DNA from: Streptantibioticus_A sp037034305
Lineage (GTDB): Bacteria > Actinomycetota > Actinomycetes > Streptomycetales > Streptomycetaceae
Direction of reading: 5' to 3'
DNA length: 64,000 nt
NCBI GenBank assembly: GCA_037034305.1
Contig: JBAGJY010000024.1
Span: forward strand, 1 to 64,000
Shown: positions 55,822 through 63,782 of the stretch, piece by piece
Layout of the letters: the number at the start of each line of letters is the position of its first letter
Numbering within the stretch: the first letter of the stretch is position 1
Notes under the pieces: model-generated
The model's input: the letters and a program-made list of their open reading frames with translations, nothing else
Databases searched by the model: none
Told to the model about the DNA's origin: nothing
Program-made: the position numbers and the translations under genes

Positions 55822-57174
55822 TCAGGCGGTCGTGGTACGGCGGGCTGATCGTCCGGAGATCTGCACCCGGTCGATGGCACCGGTGGCCGGGTCGCGGTGG
55901 AAGCGCCCGCCGGGCTCTCGCCGTCCGGTGGACGGGTCGACGAGATCGCACGTCAGGTCCGGGTAGCAGACCAGGGGCAGCGGGCGGTCGCCGTCAACGG
56001 ACAGCGCGGGCGCGCCGCCCGCGTCGAGCGATATCCGGTACTCGGTGCGGCCGTTGCGGTACGTGCCGACGCACTCGGGGAGTTCGACGGGACGGCCGCG
56101 GTGCACGGGGGCCGGAGCGGTCGGCACCCGCACGCCGGTGATCCGGGTGAGGTCCTCGGCGAGATCGTGCCACAGGGCGGTGGCTCCGCTGGAGTTGCCG
56201 GTGAACGCGACCACCACCTCGCTGTCCGGCTCCGCCCTCAGATGGCACGAGGTGCCCTGCGAGTTGCCGTCATGGCCGCACCACCACCGGCCGTCCCGCT
56301 GGAACAGCGCCAGGCCCAGCCCCCAGGCGTCCGCCAACGTGCCCGGGTCCGCCTCCGGTTGCGGGCTGCGCATCGCCGCGGCGACGGCCTCGGGCAGCAC
56401 GTCCTCGGACCTGCCCACCAGGGCCCTGCCCAGGGCCGCCAGGTCCAGGGCACTGGCCAGCAGGGCACCGGCGGGCGCCTCTACGGGGGCGAGGTTCTGC
56501 TGCGCCGTACGTACCCGGCCGGAAGCCGTGTTGCGGGCGTGACCGGCGGCGGTCGGGCGGGCGGGGGCGGTGTCGTCGAGGAAGGCGGGCACGGTGCCGA
56601 GGGGTTCCAGGAGCATCGCACGAACGGCTTCCTGCCACGTCATACCCGTCACCTCCGACACCAGTCGTCCGGCGGCGACGTAGCCGGCGTTGGAGTAGGA
56701 GAAGCCCTCTCCCGGAGGGAACAGGATGTCGCCGGGGGCGCAGACCTCCGCCAGGTAACGGGAGACGGTGGCAGCGGCGGCCGTGTCCGAGTCGGGGCCG
56801 GTGGGCAGGCCACCGGTGTGACCGAGAAGGTGACGAACGGTCAGCCCAGGTAGTGCCCGCAGTTCCGGAAGGAACAGGGCGGCTGGATCGTCGAGGCTGA
56901 GGTCGCCGTCGTCAGCGAGGAGCAGCACGGCGGCGGCGGTGTAGGCCTTGGTGACCGATCCCAGCGGAACGGCGGTCTCCACGGTGAAGGGGGCGCCGGT
57001 GTCAGCGTCGGCCGTGCCTGTGGACACGCTCAGGATGTGCGTGCCGGTGTCCACGGCCAGTTGGGCTCCGGGTACCCGGTGGGTGAGGGCCAGGGACTCC
57101 AGGCGCTCCTGTAACGCCCGATGCGGGGACGACGGTCGCCGGTCGGCGACGGGAGCGGTGGTGGTGTAAGGCAT
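55822..57174 (-). CDS. PBP-type (SurE-like) stand-alone thioesterase/peptide cyclase, beta-lactamase fold
   Basis: A 450-aa serine hydrolase of the penicillin-binding-protein/class C beta-lactamase fold without a signal peptide. The catalytic SxxK is Ser73-Val-Thr-Lys76 (LGSVTKAYTA), the YxN motif is Tyr160-Ser-Asn162 (FSYSNAGY), and the third motif is His301-Asp-Gly303 (CGHDGNSQG). A C-terminal beta-rich lipocalin-like domain follows (about 345-450; LPECVGTYRNGRTEYRIS). In surugamide, desotamide and pentaminomycin clusters, proteins of this type (SurE, DsaJ, PenA) take the peptide from the last carrier domain and close a head-to-tail ring. Those NRPSs end in E and lack a thioesterase, exactly as here. 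The gene lies 139 bases upstream of NRPS B on the same strand. The ATG at 57174 has GGAG 10 bases upstream. A D-aminopeptidase or true beta-lactamase is the less likely alternative, because export signals are absent. Confidence 0.87.
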   Translation of the reverse strand: MPYTTTAPVADRRPSSPHRALQERLESLALTHRVPGAQLAVDTGTHILSVSTGTADADTGAPFTVETAVPLGSVTKAYTAAAVLLLADDGDLSLDDPAALFLPELRALPGLTVRHLLGHTGGLPTGPDSDTAAAATVSRYLAEVCAPGDILFPPGEGFSYSNAGYVAAGRLVSEVTGMTWQEAVRAMLLEPLGTVPAFLDDTAPARPTAAGHARNTASGRVRTAQQNLAPVEAPAGALLASALDLAALGRALVGRSEDVLPEAVAAAMRSPQPEADPGTLADAWGLGLALFQRDGRWWCGHDGNSQGTSCHLRAEPDSEVVVAFTGNSSGATALWHDLAEDLTRITGVRVPTAPAPVHRGRPVELPECVGTYRNGRTEYRISLDAGGAPALSVDGDRPLPLVCYPDLTCDLVDPSTGRREPGGRFHRDPATGAIDRVQISGRSARRTTTA

Positions 57175-57266
57175 GAGTAGGGGACTCCAGGTGGCTGGGA
57201 CTCATGGCAGCGGTCTGCGGTCCCGCGAGAGCGGCGCGGGGCCCGGCGTTCGGCATCGGCGCGTGA

Positions 57267-58475
57267 CTACGGCCCGGTGACGTCGATGGGCAGATGGCGT
57301 ACGCCGACGATGACGGCCGGGTTCTGGAACGTGATGTCGTCCTGGGAGGGGACGACGACCGTGCGGAAACGTTTAAGCAATAGTTCCAACGCGATCCGCG
57401 CTTCCAGCCGGGCCAGCGGCGCGCCGAAACAGAAGTGGATGCCGTGGCCGAAGGTCAGATGGGGATTCGGACTGCGGGTCACGTCGAAGTCATCGGGCGC
57501 GGCGAAGCGGGCCGGATCACGGTTGGCGGCGCCCAGGTGAACCATGAGCAGACTGTCAGGTGGGATCTCGTGGCCGCCGAGCACCACGGGCCGGGTCGTG
57601 CGGCGTCCCAGCTCGGGGAAGGGCGGCAGCCAGCGCAGCACCTCCTCCACGGCGTCGGGCAGCTTTCCGGGATCGTCACGCAGGGCGCCGAGTGTGCCGG
57701 GGTGCCGGTCGAAGGTGACGATGGCGTTGCCCAGCAGTGCCGTGGTGGTGATGTGCCCGGCGACCAGCAGCAGGGCCACGAACCCGACCATCTCCTGGTC
57801 CTCCAGCCGGACGCCGTCCACCTCCGCGGCGATCAGCTTGCTGGTGAGGTCGTCCCCGGGGTGAGCGCGGCGGTGGCGGATGTGGTCCAGAAAGTAGTCG
57901 TTCATCTCGCGCACGGTCGGCGCGATGGCCTCCAATGCCCGCTCCAGGTCGGCCATGTCGGGCGCCTCGCCGAGCTGGTCCCCGCTGAAGAGGCTGCTCG
58001 CCCACTCCTTGAACAGCTCGTGGTCGTCGACGGGCACGCCGAGCAGTTCGGCGATGACGATGATGGGGAGCGGGTAGGCCAGTGCGTCGACCACGTCGAA
58101 GCGGTCGCGGCCCGCGACGGCGTCCAGCAGTCGCGCACACACCGCCTCGATACGCGGCGCAAGTCCCTGCACCACGCGCGGGGTGAACGCCTGGCTCACC
58201 AGGGTGCGCAGCTTGCGGTGCTCCGGAGGGTCCATACCAACGAAGTTGCCCTGGCGAAACGCTTCGAAGTCCTGCTGGGTGGGGGCGATCGGCGAGAGAT
58301 CAGAGGAGTACGTCACCGGGTCCGCGAGTACGGCGGCGGCATCCGCGTGACCGACCACCTGCCATGTGCCCTGCGCCTCGTCGTACCGGACGGGCCCGGC
58401 CTCGCGTAAGGACCGCCAGCGTCCCGATAACCCCTCCAGGAACGAGGGCGTCCGCGTCATCTGTTCATTGGCCAC
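57267..58475 (-). CDS. Cytochrome P450 (likely amino-acid or peptide hydroxylase)
   Basis: A 402-aa bacterial P450. The I-helix oxygen-activation motif is AGHITT (about residues 239-244), the ExxR is Glu278-Val-Leu-Arg281, and the haem loop FGHGIHFCFGAPLAR puts the Cys ligand at about residue 349. The start is a GTG at 58475 with AAGGAG five bases upstream (VANEQMTRTPSFLEG). The open frame to 58574 has no comparable site. It is the first gene of the operon, 92 bases ahead of the thioesterase, so it probably hydroxylates or cross-links a residue of the peptide, either while tethered to a carrier domain or after release. Near the C-terminus, codons CTA TTG CTT AAA CGT in a row are unusual for this genome. 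No ferredoxin or ferredoxin reductase gene is in the window. Confidence 0.93.
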   Translation of the reverse strand: MANEQMTRTPSFLEGLSGRWRSLREAGPVRYDEAQGTWQVVGHADAAAVLADPVTYSSDLSPIAPTQQDFEAFRQGNFVGMDPPEHRKLRTLVSQAFTPRVVQGLAPRIEAVCARLLDAVAGRDRFDVVDALAYPLPIIVIAELLGVPVDDHELFKEWASSLFSGDQLGEAPDMADLERALEAIAPTVREMNDYFLDHIRHRRAHPGDDLTSKLIAAEVDGVRLEDQEMVGFVALLLVAGHITTTALLGNAIVTFDRHPGTLGALRDDPGKLPDAVEEVLRWLPPFPELGRRTTRPVVLGGHEIPPDSLLMVHLGAANRDPARFAAPDDFDVTRSPNPHLTFGHGIHFCFGAPLARLEARIALELLLKRFRTVVVPSQDDITFQNPAVIVGVRHLPIDVTGP

Positions 58476-58528
58476 CTTTTCTCCTTGTATCGCGGCGCGC
58501 ACTCGCGGCGGGCGCGCACATGAGAGAT

Positions 58529-58548
58529 TCCGCACCAACGGGTGCGGA
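58529..58548. promoter_or_regulatory. 8-bp hairpin in the leader of the NRPS operon
   Basis: TCCGCACC-AACG-GGTGCGGA forms a perfect 8-bp stem with a tetraloop, 54-73 bases before the P450 GTG. It could be an operator or a structured 5' leader. No known protein or riboswitch match is implied. Confidence 0.35.
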
Positions 58549-58553
58549 CGCGC

Positions 58554-58573
58554 TGCACAAAGGGAATTGTGCA
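58554..58573. promoter_or_regulatory. Operator-like palindrome TGCACAA-N6-TTGTGCA upstream of the NRPS operon
   Basis: A perfect 7+7 bp inverted repeat with a 6-base spacer, about 80-100 bases before the first gene of the operon. Its size and symmetry suit a dimeric repressor. It is AT-richer than its surroundings. No regulator gene is next to it, so the binding protein is unknown. Confidence 0.45.
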
Positions 58574-60203
58574 ACCGCAGCCGCAGTACCCGGCCTGGGG
58601 AAACCGCATGGCGGCAGCGTGCTCCCCGGCCCGCCAGCCCAAGGCGAACCGTACCGTCTTCTGCTAGCTCAACCGCCCGGAGCGCGGTGTGCCCCGTACA
58701 GGGGGGTAAAGTCGCAGTCTCATGTGCGGACGGCCGTCACCGGTCCCTGACCGAGGTGCTTCGAGCCCGGTCACACCGCGGATCCGCACTCCTGCGTTTC
58801 CCACGCCGACGGAGGACGTAGACCCCGTCGTCGCCGACGAACATCGCACCCCCAAAGACCCTTTCAACGCAATCGCCGCGCAGGACTTCGGTCGAGCCCA
58901 TCCCGGCTCCAGGCGATCCCACCAAGCGCCGAACGCAACAGGCATGATGAGAGACTACGCGCATCTGAAAAGCGCTGTCCGACAATTGGCACAATGCGCA
59001 CTCCACGCCTTCGTCTCCGTCGAACCCGGGCACAGTCTTCACGGCAAGTGACCCGTTAGGCAACCCCCGAGGTTGAACACAAATGCCTTTTTGTCGAGTG
59101 CTTGCCGTAACCGCCGAGTAGCCTCCGCGGGACGTCACCTGGCACAGCCATCCTGCCGGAGCGCCACCTCACGGCTGCCCCGCCGACACATCCTCAAACA
59201 GCGGTTGCCGAAACATACACCCCCTACCTGTCAGGCGACTCCCGCTTCGGCAACTTCTCCCATCGCCCCTGGTCAGCGCGCCGCTCCGCGCTCCACTCCC
59301 CTGGCGTTCTCAACCCATCCGGGGCCGCGGACCCAGCGATTCAACACAACCGTGCCACTGGGGCCACAACCAGCGAATCAAGGCAGCGACCGCGTAGCCC
59401 GGCCAGACAGAACCAGAAGCGCGCCGGGGCGCACAAGTAACAGGGCGTGCGCAGTGCATGCTTCTACAGAAGGCGTCTTTGCGCGTGTTGCACCTGCCCC
59501 AAGGGTTGACAACACGTCCGAACGTATGCCCGGCTCACTCCAGGACACGGTGACATCAACTACCGTGCCTGCACCTTGAGTTCCTCGTTGTGGTTTGTCC
59601 CGTGGGGCAGTGACGGGGGGGAGAGTAGGTCGCTTGTGAGAGCGTGAGGCGAGGCGATCTGCGGGACGAGGAAGGGGGCGGCAGAAGCGCACCTGCTCAG
59701 GTTGGTGGGACGAGCCGGGCGGGCGTCGGAGATTCCACCGCCGAATGACCAACGGGACTCCGTTCCGCCTGCGGACCGGCACCCCATGGTCTGCCCCGCG
59801 GTACGACGAGTGGCAGACGGTACGTGAGTCACCGACGCCGGTCGGCGAACGGCACCTGGGAACGCGGTGCTACACGGGTGCCCCTTCACTGATCCGCGTC
59901 GTCGTGCCGCCATCGTCGACCAGGCTCACCTTTGGCGGCGACCTCAACCAAACAGGCACCGAATGCTCCCGGCTGACGGGGCATGCCCCTCCCGGTCGGC
60001 GACGACCTCTTCGCTCATTACGCGGTGACTGACTCCGCGTTGATGCTCATCTTTCCGCCCCTCCCGCGAACCCCGCGCCGCCCACCTCTGCGCATCACAG
60101 CGCCTTCTCGGAATTTCATGCCCGACACACCGTCTGACACCGGGGGGAGGTCGGGCCGCAGCCGCTCACGAACCGGTCAGAGTCCGGGTTGTATCAGATG
60201 GCC
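58574..60203. other. About 1.6 kb without a convincing gene
   Basis: Short open frames occur on both strands (for example 58722-59051 plus, 58737-59138 minus, 59560-59913 minus). None combines a ribosome site, consistent third-position GC bias and recognisable motifs. Base composition drops locally (for example 58950-59110). The stretch separates the divergent P450 operon and flavin oxidase gene and presumably holds their promoters. It may also contain a degraded gene that I cannot name. Confidence 0.5.
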
Positions 60204-60219
60204 GTTGACAGTGGTCAAC
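60204..60219. promoter_or_regulatory. Palindrome GTTGAC-N4-GTCAAC upstream of the flavin oxidase gene
   Basis: A perfect 6+6 bp inverted repeat with a 4-base spacer, about 170 bases before the oxidase start. It contains TTGACA, a good -35 match, but I see no -10 at proper distance. It could be an operator; it is short enough to occur by chance. Confidence 0.25.
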
Positions 60220-60391
60220 CTACTGTGAGCGCGGGGCACTCGGGTCATCGTTTCCCTGGCCTTGTCAGCGGCGTCCGTTCTTCCCAGCCAGCGCGCGCTG
60301 CCAACTCCCCAGCCTTGGTGTGTCGGGCGGCAATGCGAGGGCAGCAGTGCTCCCAACGGCGGTAGTCGCTCACAATTGCAGGGAGAGGTAG

Positions 60392-62041
60392 ATGGGTCGA
60401 TCGGATGGCTACTGGCTGAATCGCCGTAGGCTGCTCACCGGGGCTGGCGCGGTGGCAGTGGGTGGCGTTGCCGCAGGGATGACAGGCCAGCTGGCGTTCG
60501 CCCCGGCGGCGGCCGCGGCGGCCGGGCCGGAGCCTATGGCGTTCGGGCCGGTGATCGTCCGGCCCGGCGACCGGCGGTACGCCAGTTTGTTGCTCGGCGA
60601 CAACTTCCGGTTTGTGGGGCGACCGGAGGAGATCCGGGTGGTCGGCTCGACGGAGCAGGTGGTGCGGGCGGTGTCGGACGCGGTGCGCTCCGGGCGGCGG
60701 ATCGCGGCCCGAAGCGGCGGACACTGCTTCGAAAACTTCACCGCCGACCCCGCAGTGCGGATGCTGTTGGACCTGTCGCCGATGGACGCGGTCGGATACG
60801 ACGCCCAGCGGCGCGCGTTCACCGTGCAGCCGGGGGCCACACTCGGCCATGTGTACCGGACGTTGTTCAAGGGCTGGGGCGTGACAGTCCCGGCGGGCGG
60901 CTGCCCGGAGGTGGGCGCCGGTGGGCACTTCGCCGGCGGCGGATACGGGCCGCTGTCACGGCAGTACGGCTCGGTGGTGGACCACCTGTACGGCGTGGAG
61001 GTGGTGGTTGTCGACCGGGACGGCACCGCCCGTGCGGTGGTGGCCACCCGGGAGCCGGACGACCCGAACCGTGACCTGTGGTGGGCGCACACCGGCGGAG
61101 GCGGTGGGAACTTCGGCGTGGTCACCCGGTACTGGCTGCGTTCGCCGGGAGCCACCGGTAGCGACCCGTCGCGGCTGCTGCCACCAGCGCCACGCAACGT
61201 GCTGGAGTGCGTGGTGGTCTGGAAGTGGGACGAGCGGATGACCGAGCGGGCGTTCAGCACCCTGCTTCGCAACTTCGGTGAGTGGCACAAGAACAACAGC
61301 GCACCCGGTTCTCGCTACACGGGTCTGTACGCCGTCTTGATGCCCATGCACCGTGTGTCCGGAAGTATGGAGATGACCGTGCAGATCGACGCGGACATTG
61401 CGAACGCGGACGGTCTGGTGAGCGAGTTCCTTTCCGCGGTCACCGCAGGGACTGGTCTGCGCCCGATGGTCAATCAACGGCAGTCCGTGCCATGGCTACA
61501 CCCGACCACCTGGCCAGGCACGGGAGAAGCTGGTGATGTGACCACGCGCCGCTACAAACTCAAGGCAGGCTACCTGCGCCGTTCGTTCACTGACAGGCAA
61601 CTCGCCACGATATACAGGCATATGACTGACTCATCTACCAATCCGAACAGGGGTATGCTGCTCATCGGGTACGGCGGCCGGGTCGGTGCGGTGCCTGAAT
61701 CGGCCACCGCGGTCGCCCAGCGCGATGTGGTCATGAAGGCCGTGTACCAGACGATCTGGGCCGACCAGGCCGACGACGCGGCCAACCTGGCCTGGATCCG
61801 CGACTTCTACCGCGAGGTGTACGCCGATACCGGCGGGGTTCCGGTACCCAACGACGTCAGCGACGGCTCGTACATCAACTACCCGGACGTCGACCTAGCG
61901 GACCCCGCGTGGAACACCTCGGGCGTGCCCTGGCACACGCTCTACTACAAGGACAACTACCCACGCCTGCAACAGGCGAAGGCCCGCTGGGATCCACGAA
62001 ACGTCTTCCACCATGCCCTGGCGATCCAACCGGCCAAGTAG
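60392..62041 (+). CDS. Secreted BBE-like FAD-linked oxidase with predicted bicovalent flavin
   Basis: A 549-aa FAD_binding_4/berberine-bridge-enzyme type oxidase. The N-terminus has a twin-arginine signal (NRRRLLTGAGAVAVGG, residues 10-25) followed by an Ala-rich export region to about residue 45. The two flavin-attachment sites of bicovalent BBE oxidases are visible: His111 in ARSGGHCFENF and Cys171 in GGCPEVGAGGHFAGGGYG. The C-terminus ends in the usual DPRNVFHHALAI motif. The ATG at 60392 has GGGAGAGG 5 bases upstream. Relatives act late in antibiotic pathways (for example AknOx, Dbv29) or oxidize sugars and alcohols. It is divergent from the NRPS operon and 1.9 kb away, so membership in the pathway is uncertain. 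If it acts on the peptide it would do so outside the cell, after export. Confidence 0.9.
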   Translation: MGRSDGYWLNRRRLLTGAGAVAVGGVAAGMTGQLAFAPAAAAAAGPEPMAFGPVIVRPGDRRYASLLLGDNFRFVGRPEEIRVVGSTEQVVRAVSDAVRSGRRIAARSGGHCFENFTADPAVRMLLDLSPMDAVGYDAQRRAFTVQPGATLGHVYRTLFKGWGVTVPAGGCPEVGAGGHFAGGGYGPLSRQYGSVVDHLYGVEVVVVDRDGTARAVVATREPDDPNRDLWWAHTGGGGGNFGVVTRYWLRSPGATGSDPSRLLPPAPRNVLECVVVWKWDERMTERAFSTLLRNFGEWHKNNSAPGSRYTGLYAVLMPMHRVSGSMEMTVQIDADIANADGLVSEFLSAVTAGTGLRPMVNQRQSVPWLHPTTWPGTGEAGDVTTRRYKLKAGYLRRSFTDRQLATIYRHMTDSSTNPNRGMLLIGYGGRVGAVPESATAVAQRDVVMKAVYQTIWADQADDAANLAWIRDFYREVYADTGGVPVPNDVSDGSYINYPDVDLADPAWNTSGVPWHTLYYKDNYPRLQQAKARWDPRNVFHHALAIQPAK

Positions 62042-62174
62042 CGCTGCAGCGCAGACCAGTCCGACCGATGGGTTCCGCACCCATCCGCCGGACTGCTGGC
62101 AGGCGGACCCGGCGGGCCGGCGGCTGCCGAACGCGGCATGGCGGGCCTTTGTTCACCCCCCAAGCCGCTCCAGC

Positions 62175-62605
62175 AGCTGCGGGATTGCATCCGTGGTTGC
62201 CCGACTGCGTCGGCGGCAGGCGCTGCTGGTGCTGGCGCACCTGCGTCTGGGCACACCTACCTATGCACAGCTCGCGGGCGGGTTCGGGGTGGGTGTGAGC
62301 AGGTGCAGCGGTACATCACGAAAGCCGTCGGTCTGCTCGCGGTGCGGGCACCCGACCTCGCCACGACGATAACGGCCGCCACGGCAAAGGCGGTTCGCGG
62401 TCCTGGACGCGACGCTGCCACCGATCGGCCGTATCGCCGCCGACCGGCCCTTCTGCCTCGGCAAACACAAGAAGCACGGCATGAACGTGCAGGTCATCGC
62501 CGATCCACACGGGAAGGTGTTGTGGGCCTCGCCCACCCTGCTCGGCGCCGTGCACGATATCAAGGCCGCCCAAACCCACGGGCATTATCACTTCAGCCCG
62601 TCGTC
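62175..62605 (+). pseudogene. Decayed IS5-family (DDE_Tnp_4-type) transposase
   Basis: Three reading frames must be combined. First comes VVARLRRRQALLVLAHLRLG with TYAQLAGGFGVGV, then YITKAVGLLAVRAPDLATTI, then FAVLDATLPPIGRIAADRPF, LGKHKKHGMNVQVIADPHGK and VLWASPTLLGAVHDIKAA. This matches the first two thirds of common Streptomyces IS5-group transposases; the GKHKKHGMNVQVIADP block is typical. After QTHGHYHF the frame degenerates and the C-terminal catalytic part is missing. No intact terminal inverted repeats were found. It shows past insertion activity at the right edge of the cluster. Confidence 0.8.
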
Positions 62606-63076
62606 GCGCCCACGCCCGTCGGCAGCCGCGTCCGGATGACGTTCGGGCTGCAGCGCGGCGGCGCGCCCCGTTGGTCGGCTCCAAGAGCTCGTTCGCGATG
62701 CTCCCCGGAACGTGTTGTGCTGCTCCGGCTCCTGATCGCCATGGGGACCGTGATCGAAACGTTCCGCAGTCAGCAACCGCATCCACTCCCGTGCGGCCGC
62801 CAGCGTCGGTCACCCCACCGCCCTGTGTGTATCTCGCGCCCCCACGGCTACCGGAGCCCTTCCGACCACCGTCGGGCGAACAGGCCCGAGTAGTGGCTCC
62901 TGACCGACTCCTCACGCTTTCCCACCGCCTATCGCTCCCCCTACCGGACTTACCTGCACAACTGATCCAAACCAGCGCCATCAGCGAGCGACAACCTCAA
63001 GCTCACCCGGCAAGGTGAAACGGCGAGTAGTGGTGGCAGCGGCGGGAATACGCACGGCGAAAGGAGGTGAACCTTC
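62606..63076. other. Degraded sequence after the transposase remnant
   Basis: About 470 bases with open frames on both strands but no motifs or ribosome sites except the AAGGAGG that belongs to the next gene (about 63060-63067). Probably the rest of the decayed insertion and its flank. Confidence 0.45.
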
Positions 63077-63349
63077 ATGGATCCGAAGGTTCGCAGGCTC
63101 ACTTTCTACGCCGGAGCCCTCGGCGGCCTATTGGGCGCGCTGATCGGAGTCGTTTCCAGGGGTACTTCCTACAGCGACACAATCGGCGCGGCGCTCGGTG
63201 TGGTGGCTGGTTTCGCCGCCGCGCTCTACTGGAGTGAACATGGTGGTGCACGCCGACGCTTGCCCCGCCGGACCAACCGCCCCCAGCGGGTGCCGCACCC
63301 GCGACACGGGCAATTTGTCAGCGGGCGCTCCACAAACCGCGATCTGTGA
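63077..63349 (+). CDS. Small membrane protein of unknown function
   Basis: A 90-aa protein starting MDPKVRRLTFYAGALGG. Two glycine/alanine-rich hydrophobic segments (about residues 8-27 and 34-51, the second being TIGAALGVVAGFAAALYW) suggest a membrane hairpin. A very basic tail of about 38 residues follows (RRRLPRRTNRPQRVPHPR). The ribosome site AAAGGAGGTGA about 6-10 bases before the ATG is among the best in the window, and a strong hairpin lies just after the stop. Both support a real expressed gene. The tail after residue 53 looks unlike the rest and could result from an old frameshift. I do not recognise the family. Confidence 0.65.
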   Translation: MDPKVRRLTFYAGALGGLLGALIGVVSRGTSYSDTIGAALGVVAGFAAALYWSEHGGARRRLPRRTNRPQRVPHPRHGQFVSGRSTNRDL

Positions 63350-63368
63350 CCCCACCGCACACCGAATG

Positions 63369-63411
63369 CTGCTCTCTGTTGCTGACGGCGCACGTCAGCA
63401 ACAGAGAGCAG
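63369..63411. terminator. 18-bp perfect hairpin after the small membrane protein gene
   Basis: CTGCTCTCTGTTGCTGAC pairs perfectly with GTCAGCAACAGAGAGCAG around a 7-base loop, 20 bases after the stop at 63349. This is the strongest inverted repeat I found in the window. It would terminate transcription from either side. Confidence 0.8.
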
Positions 63412-63484
63412 AGCGTCGCCCACACTTCGCTTGCTGGGGCGCTTGCTCAGCCGTGGGAAGACCGGAGTATCGGGCGTCACGCAG

Positions 63485-63780
63485 GCCCCGCCACCGATGG
63501 AGGTCCACAAGCCACGCAGCGTACTGCTTGGCCCCCTCCAGTTGGGGGCAGGCGAAGCCTGGTGGACCCACGCGATTCCGTTCGGCTCCGGCAGTCCCAC
63601 CGTACTCTCCCAGGAGACCCACCTGGTCTTCGGTCACACTGCGCTGGGTGGCGTGATGTTCGTCTTCCTCCAAGTCGCGACAGCCTTGATCCTCTACACC
63701 GGTGCCAACACTTCGTTCAACGGGTTCCGTGCCTGGCGAGCTTCGTGGGAGCAGTAGTCAAGACCTATGGACTGGGTTGT
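63485..63780 (+). pseudogene. Fragment of an APC-family amino-acid permease
   Basis: One frame reads WWTHAIPFGSGSPTVLSQET, HLVFGHTALGGVMFVFLQVA and TALILYTGANTSFNGF. This is the segment around a transmembrane helix of large APC-type permeases (LILYTGANTSFNGFPFLASF is typical). After FNGF the frame shifts: the +1 frame continues PCLASFVG, while the original frame hits a stop at about 63757. Both ends of the approximately 600-aa protein are missing, so this is a relic. Confidence 0.6.
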
Positions 63781-63782
63781 GA

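Noticed and set aside
55822..57174. Serine hydrolase considered as a beta-lactamase resistance gene
   Set aside because: It has no secretion signal, carries the SxxK/YxN/HxG set plus a lipocalin-like C-terminal domain, and is cotranscribed with NRPS genes lacking a thioesterase. The alternative is kept only as a minor possibility.
58476..58574. N-terminal extension of the P450 to an ATG at 58574
   Set aside because: The added 33 residues are unlike P450 N-termini, and the GTG at 58475 has an excellent ribosome site.
58722..59138. Overlapping open frames of about 110-130 codons on both strands
   Set aside because: No motif that I can name, no ribosome site and weak coding bias; I could not decide for either strand.
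60205..60226. TTGACA at 60205-60210 with TACTGT at 60221-60226 as a promoter for the oxidase
   Set aside because: The spacing is only 10 bases, too short for a -35/-10 pair; retained only as part of a palindrome.
62138..62893. A 251-codon plus-strand frame over the transposase remnant
   Set aside because: Only parts of it match the transposase; the homologous segments lie in three different frames, so it is not a real gene.
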